Positions 35,779 to 47,564 of a stretch of 64,000 nucleotides of DNA are shown here, piece by piece. The notes under the pieces are model-generated. The model saw nothing but the letters and a program-made list of their open reading frames with translations. It was not told the origin of the DNA and made no database searches. The position numbers and the translations under genes are program-made. This DNA comes from Avena insularis (taxonomy: Eukaryota > Streptophyta > Magnoliopsida > Poales > Poaceae). The first letter of the stretch is position 1; the number at the start of each line of letters is the position of its first letter. The stretch spans positions 87,465,285 to 87,529,284 of the forward strand of contig CM042694.1 of NCBI GenBank assembly GCA_023614405.1. The letters run 5' to 3'.

Positions 35779-35932
35779 ATTAACTATAGACTTAAGTTTC
35801 GTAAAAAAAAAGCATTCTCAAGCCATGTGGGAGTATGTGTCTATAGCTAGTGGATTTAACTATAGACTTAAGTTTGATAAAAAAGAAGCATTCTCAAGCC
35901 ATGTGGAAGTATGTGTCTATGGCTAGTGGATC
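35779..35932. repeat. 76-bp tandem duplication
   Basis: The unit from taactatagacttaagttt to atggctagtgga occurs twice in direct succession (35781 and 35857), with an A-run length difference. Confidence 0.9.
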
Positions 35933-36017
35933 CAAGAAGAAAAAGATTAAACAGGACCAGCTTAAAGAAAATGAGTAATTAGCCCATGCCTACCTAAGAA
36001 AAAACCAAACAAACATA

Positions 36018-37560
36018 GTTAGAGCATCTTCAATTTGCTGGACACATAAAAATCCATCGGTGCATAAAAATGGATATTATTGAGCGCGCCGACACAAATT
36101 CGTGCTCTAGCAGACGTTCAAAAATAGGTTGCGCACAAAACAATTTAAGGCACGCACACAAAAAGTAATCTTTAGCTGTAAATTTGGTGTGCTGGCACGC
36201 GCTACCCAACCGCCAAATTGAAACTTCCGCGTGCGGCCTCCTTCATCCCGCCGCCAGCGAAATCCCGGCCATAGAGGGATATTCCGCCACTCCCCCAACC
36301 CCTTCTCCTCCGTCCCCACATCTGCCGACGCAGCAATTTCATCGCTGCCGCTGCACCCAGACCTAACGCCAACATCGTCTGCGGCTAGATGTTTGCGCCA
36401 CCACGACCGACGAATCCGCATGTTGTCGTCCACCGTCCACCGTCCGCCCTGAAGTCAAGGAATGTCGTGCCCAAGCGGATGACATCTATTGTGGTTCCTG
36501 GCCAAAAGAAGGGCAAGATCGGCGTGGATCCACACGACAAACCTGTCAGGACATGCGGCTGGCCAATTTCAGCCACTGCAACCTCTACTATAACCACCCC
36601 AGCCGCGAGCGACTACGGAGGAGGTAGCGTCTTCTGTTACGCCCAACATGTTCGACCCAATGACGACAAGGCACATAATTGCTTTTTTATTGTTTTGAAT
36701 TATATAGATGAATATAAATGATAAAATTTAATGTAGTATGATGTGTGTTAACTTTCATGCATTGTAGTATGGATGATGAAACGTCTATATCAACTATGAA
36801 TGTTGGATCATCACATTCACAAGAGTATTGGTCTCAAGAATATGAAACTGAACAACATGGTGATGCAGTTGACATAGAGAATGATGATGAGGGTGAGGGT
36901 TTCGGTGATGCACTGAAGAGGCGGGCGGACAACTACACCATGGAGTAAGGCATTTTACTATGCAATACATGGTGCAATGTGGGTATGGATTCAGTCATAA
37001 GCACGGAGCACACAAGAGACGCTTATTGGGTTAGGATGAAGGAGTACTTCAGTACATACGACCAAAGTGGAATTGGGCGGAGGGATATATATTTCCGTTC
37101 CTATTGGTTTGCAGTTTCATCGAATTGTCAAAGGTGGGCGGTGACATTGGCAAATATTGAACGAATGAACCCAAGTAGCACAAATGACAGAGATAGGGTA
37201 TGTTATATTCTTTTGTGACATCTGTTTATCTTTCATGGGGATACTTTGTTCAATTATTTGTTGTCCATGACTAATTTACTCCCTTTTGGTTCATGTATCT
37301 CAACATTGCCCAAAATTTATTCAAGGGGTATCCAAAGAGAACCAAGAAGGACAAGCTAGTTCAAGGAAGTCCATTCATATTGGCCCATTATTATAAGGAG
37401 CTAGAGAATGAAGAGAAATTGAAGAATGTTATGTGTTACAAGTGCCAAAGAGAGACAAAGTCAACTATGGAGGCAAGAATGATGACGATGAAGCATCAAG
37501 CAAGGATGGAAAGAGAATCCCTACTCCAAACTCGGTTGAAAAAACAAAAATAAGACCCAC
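36018..37560 (+). pseudogene. PIF/Harbinger-type transposon ORF1 remnant
   Basis: The left end TTA|gagcatcttcaatttgctgg fits a PIF/Harbinger terminus beside a TTA target. Downstream, broken frames give a Pro-rich and then acidic N-terminus (36389-36948: SMDDETSISTMNVGSSHSQEY). A SANT/Myb-like region follows (36979-37218: EHTRDAYWVRMKEYFSTYDQ, then FRSYWFAVSSNCQRWAV). Next comes a NAM-associated-like stretch (37293-37553: NIAQNLFKGYPKRTKKDKLV, then FILAHYYKELENEEK). This order is that of Harbinger ORF1, the DNA-binding partner of the DDE transposase. Frames are interrupted at several places. No DDE transposase and no right terminus were found, so the copy is partial. Confidence 0.65.
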
Positions 37561-38090
37561 CGGAATTAAACAAGCAAAATAAAAGGGGAAGGAGACTAGA
37601 TATGGTGACATAAAGAAGTCATTGGACGCTATTTTGAGTGCAAGAAAGGAAGCTTTTGAGGAGAGGAAGCTTCCGAGGAACAAAGAAATATAGGATAGGT
37701 CGACGAGCGATGAGAGAAGGGATGTAGCCGAGGAGAGGAGGGCCTTCGTAGAGAAGAAGAAAGTTGTTATCAAAGAAACTATCTGTCTCATGGAGCATGA
37801 GAAAAGTATCTTCTTCATAGACACAACTAACCTCGATGAAAGAAAAAAAGAATATATCAACCTTTTGTCGTGATCAAGTCTTGGATCAAAAATAGTTTTA
37901 TTTACTTTTCTTTCAGAAGTGTGGTCAAGCCCTGCCCTCATTATTAATTGGCGCACGTTGCATGTCCAATGAATATTTGGTCCATATGTACTTATTTTAC
38001 AAATAACGTGCGGAGCTCTCACATTGTGATTTCTCCGTTACCCCAATATCCATTCCTCCAATCCAAAATCACATCCTAGGGAAGGGCAAG
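37561..38090 (+). pseudogene. coiled-coil tail of the Harbinger ORF1, decayed
   Basis: 37600-37860 continues with charged, helix-forming codons in shifting frames (KKSLDAILSARKEAFEERK, then ERRAFVEKKKVVIKET). This is typical of the C-terminus of ORF1 proteins. After about 37870 the coding look stops. Confidence 0.45.
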
Positions 38091-38430
38091 GAAATCCCAC
38101 TGCCCCACGTGTCCGTTAGACGCCATGGGCGCCTCTGAGTCAAAGTTGTTGCTGGCCGCCTCCACTGCTCCATTCCCTCTCTATTGCTCACTTGGCCATC
38201 CTACGCCCATGGATTCCCACCACATGACTGGTACACCATAACCCCATCCACTCTAGTCGCTTTGTCATCTGCCTTGGTGTACCGTGAACCACTCGGATCA
38301 TCAAACACCCTTTACCCTACAATGTTGGAGCTCTGCTAGGGAAACCAATCCATCTTCAACTTTGCATCTGATGTGCCACGCACCGTGGTATCCTCCTTTC
38401 CCATCGAACTTAATACCCAACCTGATGTAA
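38090..38430 (+). pseudogene. degraded gene fragment, paralogue of 39110-39420
   Basis: ctccactgctcc... and ccatcttcaactttgcatctga parallel the fragment a kilobase downstream. Frames are broken. Function not identified. Confidence 0.25.
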
Positions 38431-38439
38431 CTTGCAAGA

Positions 38440-39080
38440 CTTAGTTGACCACATAAAAATAAGCATGTCAGTAGTTTAACTTATACTCTAGGATTTTATG
38501 TAAATTTTCGCACCTGATAATACACTAGAAACCTTTGTTAAGATATTTGTTAGGTTTTATGCTTGGAAATCTCTAATATATTTCAAGTATTAAAACAAAG
38601 AAGAGAAGAACACCAATAGATACATAATTTGAAGAGGCGTGCATTTTCGTTCCTTTTTTACATTAAAGTCAATCTATTTTAGTATCTTGTTAAGTGAAAA
38701 TGTCTTTGGAATAAAAAATCGAATGCAACTTCCGTTACAGAGGACGGTCTAAATTAGCACAAATCTTATGATACACATCACAACTATATAAGAAGGAACA
38801 AAATAAGTAATGACTACCAACATTGTTACGAAGTTTTCAATGTTAACTAAGTAATATAAAAAAATGTAAGTATCATACTATGATAAACAGGTTTGTAAAT
38901 GGGTATAAAAGTTCAATATAATTATATTTGTTTTAACTTATCGGGGTTCAAAATTTGCTCGGAAAGAGGCAAAAATAAAATAACATGTGACATGAATTCA
39001 ATTTGTTTTTTGCTTATTACACGTCAAGTGAACAGAATAACCTAATCACATAGTAGATAATTTGAGATGAACGGTGTCAA
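38440..39080. other. no gene seen
   Basis: AT-rich DNA separating two related degraded fragments. Confidence 0.4.
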
Positions 39081-39109
39081 CAAATTGATGGCACGTCTAG
39101 ATTGTATTT

Positions 39110-39420
39110 TCAAAAACCCTAGGCTAGGAGAGGGGGACGAAACCCCAGCACTACCATATGTCCCCAACGATCGCCATGGGAACATCCGACTCTGATTGCT
39201 TTGCCTCCCGCCTTTGTCACTTCACCATCGCGGATGAAGTTTACATAGTCATCAACCCCGTTGTTGTTCACTCGACTGTCATGCACATATGGATTCACAA
39301 CCACCTCGGAGTTTTGCCAGAGGAACCATTCACTCAACTTTGCATCAAAGTCATCATGCGTTGAACAACTACTTCTTCCCGCTGAACTTACGCATGATTT
39401 TGCAATTGTGAGTTTGATCA
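39110..39420 (+). pseudogene. degraded fragment with an INPVVVHSTVMHIWIHNHLGV stretch
   Basis: An open stretch from 39158 reads CFASRLCHFTIADEVYIVIN and then NHLGVLPEEPFTQLC before a stop. It resembles, from memory, a repetitive grass protein family (…VINPP…M..VC.D...HLG..PEEF). That family occurs near retroelement zinc-knuckle proteins. Weak assignment. Confidence 0.3.
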
Positions 39421-39424
39421 TTTG

Positions 39425-40705
39425 TAATTTAAAATAGGGCCACCAAGTTCGATATAGACCCTTCAGTTAACTATGACGACGGTGTGCATCTATGACACAA
39501 ATATTTGTTATTGTGGCACATTTTCCTCTAGCGTGGGATCATGGTCATCATTTATGATTTAGCTGGCTATGCGCTAGGGTGCCATACTTATGACATGCAT
39601 AGAACCCTTTAGAATTCCATGTTCAATAGCAAAGATTCAATCACGTCGGTCACCTTAGCATGTCGTCCTCATGCTTGATGGCAAAATATATAGAGGTATT
39701 GTTCACCGAGCGTCATGTCCCTTGACTAAGATCTACCTCTAAACGAGCTTCATTCTTCACAGAGATACTTGACATCATGTCGTAGTGCAGAGGATGCACA
39801 AACAATGGAATGTTAGAAGGTGTTCGACTGGTGACAGTGGGTGAATATGATGGCCATCGCTGAATTAGGTTGTGGTGTGGTTATTGCAAAGTTGATTGTG
39901 CATGGCAGGAATTTGGAGATGAAGACGACCCTGGGCTCCTCCCTAGTTTTTAGGTTTTGATGCCATCAAGACAATGCATGCTTGGAAAAGCCTTTGTCGA
40001 TTTTGTCACTTTCAACTTCGCTTCCAAAACGAAATAATTACTCGGCTTGCTCTCAAACTCAATCGTTTCGAGGAGTTTGTAACAATTGCGTATGATTTTT
40101 GTTTTGTTGAGTGGAAGCTAAATATGCTTCTTCTGTAGTTTTTAAGGGGCAATTGACAAATTCCACAACAATAACAATCTCTTGATTTGAAATTAGAGAC
40201 TCGTGTATCATCTGACGAATCTACTTTATTTTACACTTCCATATCTCACTCTATCTTGTTTTTTATCTCTAAAATAACTGAGTGATGCATTGTGAATTTC
40301 TCATAACTTAGGTAAGTGCTTTACCAACATGTGTAGTGTAGTAAAAAAAATTAATTCTTTCATGCTTACTTTAACTAGTTATTTCGGTTTTCTACTAGCC
40401 GCTTTAGCACTGTTTATTTTTTATTTTATTTTTGAGAAAATTTAGCTCTGTTTAGTACTGGACAAGATAGGTGTTATTTGAATCGATGCTTCTTCTGTCG
40501 TAGTACTGGACTAGTACTTTTCAGCCGGGCCATGAATTGGAGCGACAACCCATGGTGTGATGTGCGGACGGGTGAAGAGGACTCCTGGTGCTGCAGCCCA
40601 GCACGGCCCTGTTGCTCCCCGTGTGCAGCCCGCGCAACGGTCTGCCAGGCCGTCAGGCAACGGGCTAGTTCCATGTAAGTGCAAAGTGGTCCTGGATCAT
40701 ACGCT
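39425..40705. other. no gene seen
   Basis: Broken AT-rich sequence. 39440-40000 may be the decayed continuation of the fragment before it. Nothing can be named. Confidence 0.4.
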
Positions 40706-40708
40706 TTA

Positions 40709-41934
40709 GGCTACGTTCGGTTAATACTTCTCAAGAGGATTGGCGTGGAATGAGATGGATTAGGGAGGATTTTGACTTGTTTGGGATTTAATCCACCCCA
40801 ATCCCTTTCAATCCTCTTCCAACCCTGCCCTTCCCGGGTCCTCTTCGTCGGAATAGCCGATCGGAGTTGGACGGGAAGCGGCGCCGGGGTAGCTAGGTGT
40901 AGGTGTTTTGGCTTTATGTCGGTAGTGGGCTGTCTGCCCGTAGTTGGAGGCGGTGCCAGGGCTCTGTGCTGCTAGATCCCAGGCTTCTTAGGGCTCCTCG
41001 TCGTTCTCCTCTCCGTCCAAGGTGGGTGGGAGGTGTCGGCGGTGCCAGGGCTCTGTGCTGCCAGATCCCAGGCTTCTTAGGGCTCCTCGTCGTTCTCCTC
41101 TCCGTCCAAGGTGGGTGGGAGGTGTCGGCGGTGACCACCGTCACCTTGCATAAAGCAGCGCTTGAGGTTGTGTGGTGTTGCTTCAGCCAGATCTGGAGCC
41201 CTCTCTGGCCGGCCGTGGAGGCGGGGGGAGATGGCTGGGATCTGGGTGGTGGCAGCGGAGCACTGCTTCTTCGAGTTACCTCTGGTCGCAGTCGGGCGGC
41301 GCCAGGGGGTCGCTGGGCATTCTCCTTCCTTTCGCTCCAGTGGACGGAGCATGCGAAGTGAGAAGCTGCCATGGCGGCTCGGTCATAAAGCTCGTTGGTC
41401 TCTTCGCGGCGTCTTCGGCGACAAGATCTTCCTCCTTCTCTCGGCATGCCGTGCTGGCGAGGGAAAGAAGAGAAGTGCGGCATTGTGGTGAAGGGGGCTG
41501 CTGGTGTTTCCTCAGCGGCGATACTGCGTCTTCTCCGGCGTTCTCCAAGCGGAAGCTTTTCGCCACCCGCTATCTCTGGCCATGTGGATGGCCACGCCGA
41601 GCTCGTGAGGCCTTTGTGCCTGAGCTTCAACCGCCATGGGCGGCCTGGTTTCTCCCTCCCCGCGGCGTCCTTCGTCGTTGTCGGCCCAAGTGGTTCGTTC
41701 GGTCGCGACACCGTGCCGCGTGAGGCGACTGCCGATGCGGTGACGAGGATTGGATCGCGTTTTTCGCATTCCTGCAGGGTGCTATGTGCAAATTTGTGGG
41801 GGCTAGTTATAATTTTCCTTTCTCTTTAAGCCCTCTTTGTAAGTTGTACCCGCCGCTTAATTAATCGCAGTATCTGGATCCTTCGGGACCTTTCCGAGTT
41901 AAAAAAAAAAAATCCTGCTGAACCGAACAAGCCC
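40709..41934. mobile_element. PIF/Harbinger-like element (1226 bp), non-autonomous
   Basis: Ends ggctacgttcggtt and aaccgaacaagccc form inverted repeats (10 of 14), with TTA directly outside each (40706-40708 and 41935-41937), the PIF/Harbinger target duplication. The interior from 40880 to 41830 is very GC-rich with long open frames on both strands but no recognised domain, so the frames are probably incidental. It holds a tandem pair of an 89-bp unit (40951 and 41040). The right end has a long A run. Confidence 0.8.
40951..41128. repeat. 89-bp tandem duplication
   Basis: cggtgccagggctctgtgctg to gtgggtgggaggtgtcgg is present twice in succession with one substitution. Confidence 0.95.
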
Positions 41935-42119
41935 TTACTTGGCAACAATCCTCGGCAGGGATCCGATCCGAGCGTCGTCCAGGCTATACTATACGGGTGG
42001 AGCGCGCGCGCAGGCACAGTACGCCTTACTCGGACGTATAGTTGGTTCGCGCGTCCAGTCCATGATCAGGTCAGCCGTCGCGGCACACCACGCGAGCCGA
42101 CTGCCCTCGCTCGCTGCCA

Positions 42120-42872
42120 CGGGCTAGTAGTAGGTGTTGCCATCAGCATGGCCACAAGTGTGGTCGCGCTGGACACGAACGTCCGCACCAGGGGCGACAC
42201 GCGCCCTATACCTCACACTCACAGGTTACTGTTCGTGCAGCGGTCCCGCGACGGCAGCCGTTGCGACACACTCACACACGCGGGTGCTCTCCGTGACCGC
42301 TGGGCTGCTACACCGCACCAGAACGGGTAACCTGAGCTGAGCATCCACGTGACGGCTACTAAACCTAGCCCTGTACTGTAGTAAAGGAAGCACGCGACTC
42401 TACTGACTCCAGCTACCACCACTACTACGACGAGTATATGTGTCAGACAAAGGGGTCGCCCTATTCCAGTTTGACGGAGCAAAGAGAGCAATCTCAAAGG
42501 CAACAAAGGAAAAAGAAAGAGTAGACATCATGCGCTGGCATAGCACAGCGCCACATGGCCCGCTTTCTATCGGCCGCCGTCCCTTTCAAATTTCAAATAC
42601 ACGAGCCCACGAGTTGATTGGAGTATACAGTACGGGGGCAGTGGTTGCGTTGCAGCGGAGACGATGACGCACTCGTGGCCGCGAAAGCAACGGAAACCTC
42701 CAGGCAAACCACACCACGTGGGCGGCAATACAAACAGCGTCGGATAGGATATATACCGTATTTTTCTTGTCGACGTAGGAGCAGGATACAGAGGCGGGCG
42801 GAATCACCGGAATGTTCCGAACCTCCAACGCACGGCGGCACGTGGAGCTAGCGTCCCGTCCCGTCTAGTTTA
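42120..42872 (+). promoter_or_regulatory. promoter-like module, copy 1 (HSE + G-box)
   Basis: Shares order and wording with 45590-46120 and 49640-50175: cgtgtcagacaaagg, an A-rich run, catgcgctgg, then ggaatgttccgaac, then cggcacgtggagc and gcgtcccgtcc. GAAtgTTCcgAAC is close to a three-part heat-shock element, and CACGTGG is a G-box/ABRE core. No coding exon follows. A Stowaway (42873-43030) splits the module from its continuation cctgctgcgctgg. Confidence 0.5.
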
Positions 42873-43030
42873 CTCTTCCATTTTAAAATATAAGATGTTT
42901 TAGCTTTATGAAAAAAGTGTATGTAAACTTTTTCTAGCGTGTAGATTCATCTAAGTTTGAAGTGCTAAAAATAATCTAGATATACTTTTTTCATAAAACT
43001 AAAACATCTTATATTTTAAAACGGAGAAAG
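42873..43030. mobile_element. Stowaway MITE (158 bp)
   Basis: Ends ctcttccattttaaaatata and tatattttaaaacggagaaag are inverted repeats, flanked by TA, with tagctttatgaaaaaag / cttttttcataaaacta as inner arms. Without it the flanks join into the sequence seen at 50140. Confidence 0.9.
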
Positions 43031-43273
43031 TACCTGCTGCGCTGGGCAGCACAATCAAGTTCTCGCCCGCCAGACTTTGGAAGAAACGGAAAATACTCTG
43101 GGCCACGCCACCAGCGCACAGGTATACTACATCCCTGGCAAATTATTCCGCGCGCATGAGCCGACAACAGGCGGCGAACGTAGCCGCCGCGTCTCGACCG
43201 AGACGATCGTTGTTTCCGGAGCAAATCCAGCTGACACTACGAGCTGGCAAAATTCTGGCTGTCCGCTGGTTGT

Positions 43274-43570
43274 AGAGCAAGAACAATAGTAAAGTTAATT
43301 GTTGGCTATAAGTCATTGTCATGTCATCTATAGCTAGCTTATAGTCAACATGTACAATAATTAGCTATAAAAGAGTACTACTTTTTTAATATATGGCCCA
43401 CTTGATACTGTCACAAAGTGCCTAGGAGCATGTGCTGCAGCTCGCTCTTATCCTACAGCCAGCACATCTTTTTTCACCTCTTCTCTCTCAAACAACTCAG
43501 TACAAATATAGTATTTAAATTCTTATAGCCTACTGACTGTACCACTGTACCTTATTGTAGTTGCTCTTAG
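43274..43570. mobile_element. MITE, family uncertain
   Basis: gagcaagaacaatag at the left and ttattgtagttgctctta at the right are inverted repeats around an AT-rich interior with its own inverted pairs (ttggctataagtca / gctagcttatagtcaac). No clear target duplication. Confidence 0.6.
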
Positions 43571-43574
43571 ATGA

Positions 43575-44500
43575 TCATGCATGCTTTGCTACTAGCTGTT
43601 CGTCTTTTGCTCTAGGATAGAAGACAGTTGTTTTTGCTACAAGTAGTTGTTTTTGCTCTAGCAGTAGTAATTAATCAGTCTGATTAAAGCTCTTTCCTCG
43701 ATATATATACGACCACTCCTGCAGCATCTGTTTTTGGAAAAGAAACAAATTAGTACGATTAGACATCGGTGGAGGGAGAATGCCGTGCTTTGCTTACTTC
43801 CAAAGGAAACTCGAACTAAAGCCGTGTCGCCGATTTGATATACTAGTGATCGCGTGAACTTTTATTCGCAGCAACTAAGTGACATTATGCTGCACCATCA
43901 TGGAAGATGAGATCAGGATCTTGGTACAAAAAAAACTAACAGCACCATATATATCCATAGGAGATGAAAGTCAAAACCGGCACGGTCGACCACCATTTTG
44001 TGTGATCGCTACTGAGAACAACCTTCTGAGATGCACGACGTCGCCGAAAGGGCAAAACGATTGGAGTGGCAGACGCTAAGGCTTGGGAGGAGAGACAGTT
44101 GGGTTGCGCTTCTGATGCTACAGGGGATTAATATTCTCAATTAGCCAGGAGGAAAAGCATATGAGTCGGACAGAAGTCAAATAAAATAGAAAAGAGAAAA
44201 AAAATACAACACAAATTGTGCTCCATATCTGGAGCTTCATCCCACCGAATGGTAAGTGCATCTTTGTATGGCTTGTTGCTACGATCGTGTTGCAAGAAAG
44301 GAATTTGTAAACTAATCTTGCAGCTCTTTTCCAGGTTTTGAACTTGACGCAAGAGGACATGTGGGGTGAATAGGAATAGGAAACGTATCACGATGAAGAG
44401 GGACATGCCTTGCGCTTCATCGTACTGACCAAATAAATAGTTAAACCTGCTGTTTGGTCTCCTCGTCAGTGGATCCGTTTGCCCATAGTGATGTCAGCCT
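43575..44500. other. no gene seen
   Basis: Mixed composition with short open frames only. No recognised feature. Confidence 0.4.
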
Positions 44501-44505
44501 GTGAG

Positions 44506-45221
44506 CAGTGGCGGACCTAGGGATTTTTCGGAGCCTGGGCACAAGCAAGACTTAATTTTGGTCAACCAATTTAACCAAAAAACTCGATAATTCTGAAACT
44601 AAAATCAGAACTGAAACCACTATTACCGATTTTTAATTGCAAAATTTACAGGTAGATTACACATAAAAACTCACTCAGTTGTTGCCTGAGGCCGGTACTG
44701 GCCGGAACTCCGGCCGCCGCTTTGTGACTTGCGTTTTCGCACGATTGCTGCATTGCGCCTCGCGGGCAGAGTCGTTGCCTGATGGGAGCCACGGCCTCGC
44801 ACCATCTGTCCTTCCCCGTCTCCTCGGCATCTCCCCCAAGACATGCTACACACAGTCGTCGGGCGTCCCGTCAGTCTCAGCATCTCGCGGTTACAGGTCA
44901 AAAGTGAGAAGATCGACAGGCTGATGAGATCGATCTGTTCATGAAGGCAACCTCAAGCTGATTTCTAGTTTTCTGAACCTAAGGAAGCTGGCCCAAATAG
45001 CAAGCAGGAGTATAAAATAAATGGGCCTTTGGCCGACGCAAGTGCTGCGATGGAAAAGGTTCAGGCTGGTCAAGTGAAAGAAACGACCGAATTGGTCAGC
45101 TAGAAATACTAATTCTATCTTCTGTACTGACTGGAACCACTACGTCATCTCACTGTAGCTCTTGTGAGTGGTGGCGCTGAGCCCGGGCACCTGCCCAGGG
45201 TGACCGGTAAGTCCGCCCCTG
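44506..45221. mobile_element. non-autonomous hAT element (716 bp)
   Basis: Ends CAGTGGCGGACCTA and (inverted) CAGGGGCGGACTTA match closely, and the 8-bp target duplication CCTGTGAG is perfect (44498-44505 and 45222-45229). The interior has a GC-rich portion (44690-44900) but no transposase. Confidence 0.92.
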
Positions 45222-45589
45222 CCTGTGAGAAGACGATGGAAAAGGTTCAGGCTGGAATCCTATAGTTAATTAACTTTCAAGTGAAGATTTAATTTTATAA
45301 CTAATAAAAACATAGACGCTGACATGGCATGCTGCATGGTCCAGGTAATAGAGCTAGTGACTGAGGTGGCAACTTTGATGAGGTGGATACCTTACATGTT
45401 GAGAGAAATGCCTTAGTGGGGATCACCTATTTAGTTATTATAGATTCGTGACACAGATGCATTAGTGCAAAGACAGTTTCATGGATATTAATTTTGGGTA
45501 GTAATGATATCGCTCGGTGCTGCGGCTCTCCCCATCCGTACGTATGCATGCAACTGATGCAACGTACGTACGTACATTGTCTAGTCTAG

Positions 45590-46120
45590 GTTATACTTTT
45601 GCAACACCGTGCGTGACTTCATGCAGTCCAGGTACCTAGCCGTACTTTGCGGCACACGCCAGTTCCCTCGCTGGCTGCCGTGGCACGGCAATACCACTAC
45701 ATCTGCCGATTTATCCAGTGTACCGCGACTGTACGTACTGACTCCGTGCCGACATGTGTCAGGCAATTGGGCTTCTTCGCGTTTGACATAGTACTAGCAA
45801 AAATGAAAAAAAAAAGCAACAAAGCGATTGTAAAGAAAATGAACGCGCAGACACAGTGCATGCGCTGGCCGCCGAGCAGCGGCACATGACCGGTGGTCTT
45901 TCTACGCCACCGGTCCGTGTCCGTCTGGTGGTAGGTACGGTGGTTTGGGCTGGAGCAGAGATCAACCAGTCCAGGATGCCGCAAGGCACCACGCCCACGT
46001 GTGGGCGCGGCGGTACGGACCTTCACGACACCACCATGACGGAATGTTCTAATTAACGCGCGGCGGGGCACGTGGTGGAGCGTCCCGTCCAATCTGCCAG
46101 AGTGCTACCTGATGCATTTC
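45590..46120 (+). promoter_or_regulatory. promoter-like module, copy 2 (HSE + G-box)
   Basis: Homologous to the modules at 42120 and 49640: gacatgtgtcaggcaattggg, A-rich run, gtgcatgcgctgg, then ggaatgttctaa (46041-46052), cggggcacgtggtggagcg and tcccgtccaatct. The homology extends upstream to 45445 (gattcgtgacacagatgcattagtgcaa), which recurs at 49215. No TATA box or coding exon follows. Confidence 0.5.
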
Positions 46121-46515
46121 AAATTACTCCGCGTCCATGTTTATCTAGGTGACCTAGTATTCTTTTATTTTTTATCAAAAAAAATTTAAAATTTTTGGTA
46201 TACGTAGTATATATTTCATACTATCTATTTCAAAAATCCCAGCATTTTATTGAATGAGAAATGAAATCTTTACCTATAAAGCGTAGCCGTGAGTAATTTA
46301 AACAGAGAAGAATACTAAATTAACATTTGTTTTCTCACCAGACATTGAGTAACAACCAAGTCGTAAGCAGGAGCAGCACATGATGAAATCTGGCAGGTAA
46401 TCCTGGGACTGCGCCATTGTGGGTTACTCTACGCCGTACGTAATTAAGCCGGGAAGGTTTGGTTATGCAATTCGCCAGAAATGCAATATGCTCCACGTAA
46501 ACTCACGCGAATTGC

Positions 46516-47234
46516 TCAGAGCATCTCTACTACTTGGGTGTTTTCAATCCAAAATCCAGCGCTATCCTGCGCCTACCTGTCGGCGATATCCAGCGTCGGC
46601 TTGGCTTTCCCATGGAAAGACATACTGCCCGGTGTGTACAGGTGAATGGCCGAGGAACGCTCGAGTAGACGCCATGGTTCTCTCGGACGCTGACTTTGCC
46701 TCCATCAAGGCATGCGCCTCCTCCTCTTTGTCGGTGTCCTTCTTCTTCTTCTTCTGCGTCCTATCCCTCCACCTTTTGTTTCGTTTTTCCTCCATCGACA
46801 ATCCTTTGCATAGGATCCGTTGGACCAGCCGTCTGGCCTCAATGTCGGTGCTCTCAGCTTTATTGGCTTTGGCTCCGTTGGACCGCCGTCGGTGGTGCAG
46901 GGTTTGGCGTTTTTTTGGGCGACATGGCGGGCGGGAGCTCGGGGAACTGGCGGGGGTTGTTGTCGGGAATGGAGAAGAAAGACGGGAAATGGAAAAGAAT
47001 GGAGGGAGCTCGTCCTTCTATCACTGATAGCTTTGGCCCACCCTTTTTTTCGCTTCATCCGACATTCTCAGACGACACACGGCGCCCCGGGTTCGGCCTA
47101 GGACCGCCGGATGAAAGTTGGGACAAATCTGGCTGAATTCGGCGTCCTGAAAACATGACTGGACGAAAACTCGCCGTCTGGATGAAAGAAGTCCTCGGAA
47201 GACCCTCCTGAGAATGCTTGTGAAGATGCTCTTA
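46516..47234. mobile_element. Harbinger- or hAT-type non-autonomous element (about 719 bp)
   Basis: agagcatctctacta at the left and gtgaagatgctctta at the right are inverted repeats (12 of 15). The flanking triplets are TCA and TTA, close to a Harbinger target. GC-rich interior, no transposase recognised. The same gagcatct terminus starts the Harbinger remnant at 36018. Confidence 0.6.
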
Positions 47235-47564
47235 CTTCGAACAAGCGTGCGATTAGACAACAAGGGAAAATGCCTATACCTTTGCTTAGGCGAACTATAA
47301 TGGTCCCCCGCAAAAGGACCGCACGGGTCCGATCTTGTCCTTACGGACTAAGGCCACGGCCCAACGCGGACCCGCAAATCATGATGCAGGTACGAACTCA
47401 TCTGTTTAGGCATAAACCGGCCCTAGAATTGAGCTGGGTTTGCGGGAGATGGACAACCCGTGCGCCTAGGCATGTCCTCTAGGTTCGCGCGTCATACACA
47501 AAAAGACTGCTAATAACTTGTTTTTATTGAAAATAGAAATATTTAGTACAGTTCCTAAACTAAT

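Noticed and set aside
40914..41711. 265-codon minus-strand open frame and overlapping plus-strand frames
   Set aside because: They sit inside the Harbinger-type element in very GC-rich DNA where long frames on all strands arise by chance. No recognised domain, and part is an 89-bp tandem repeat.
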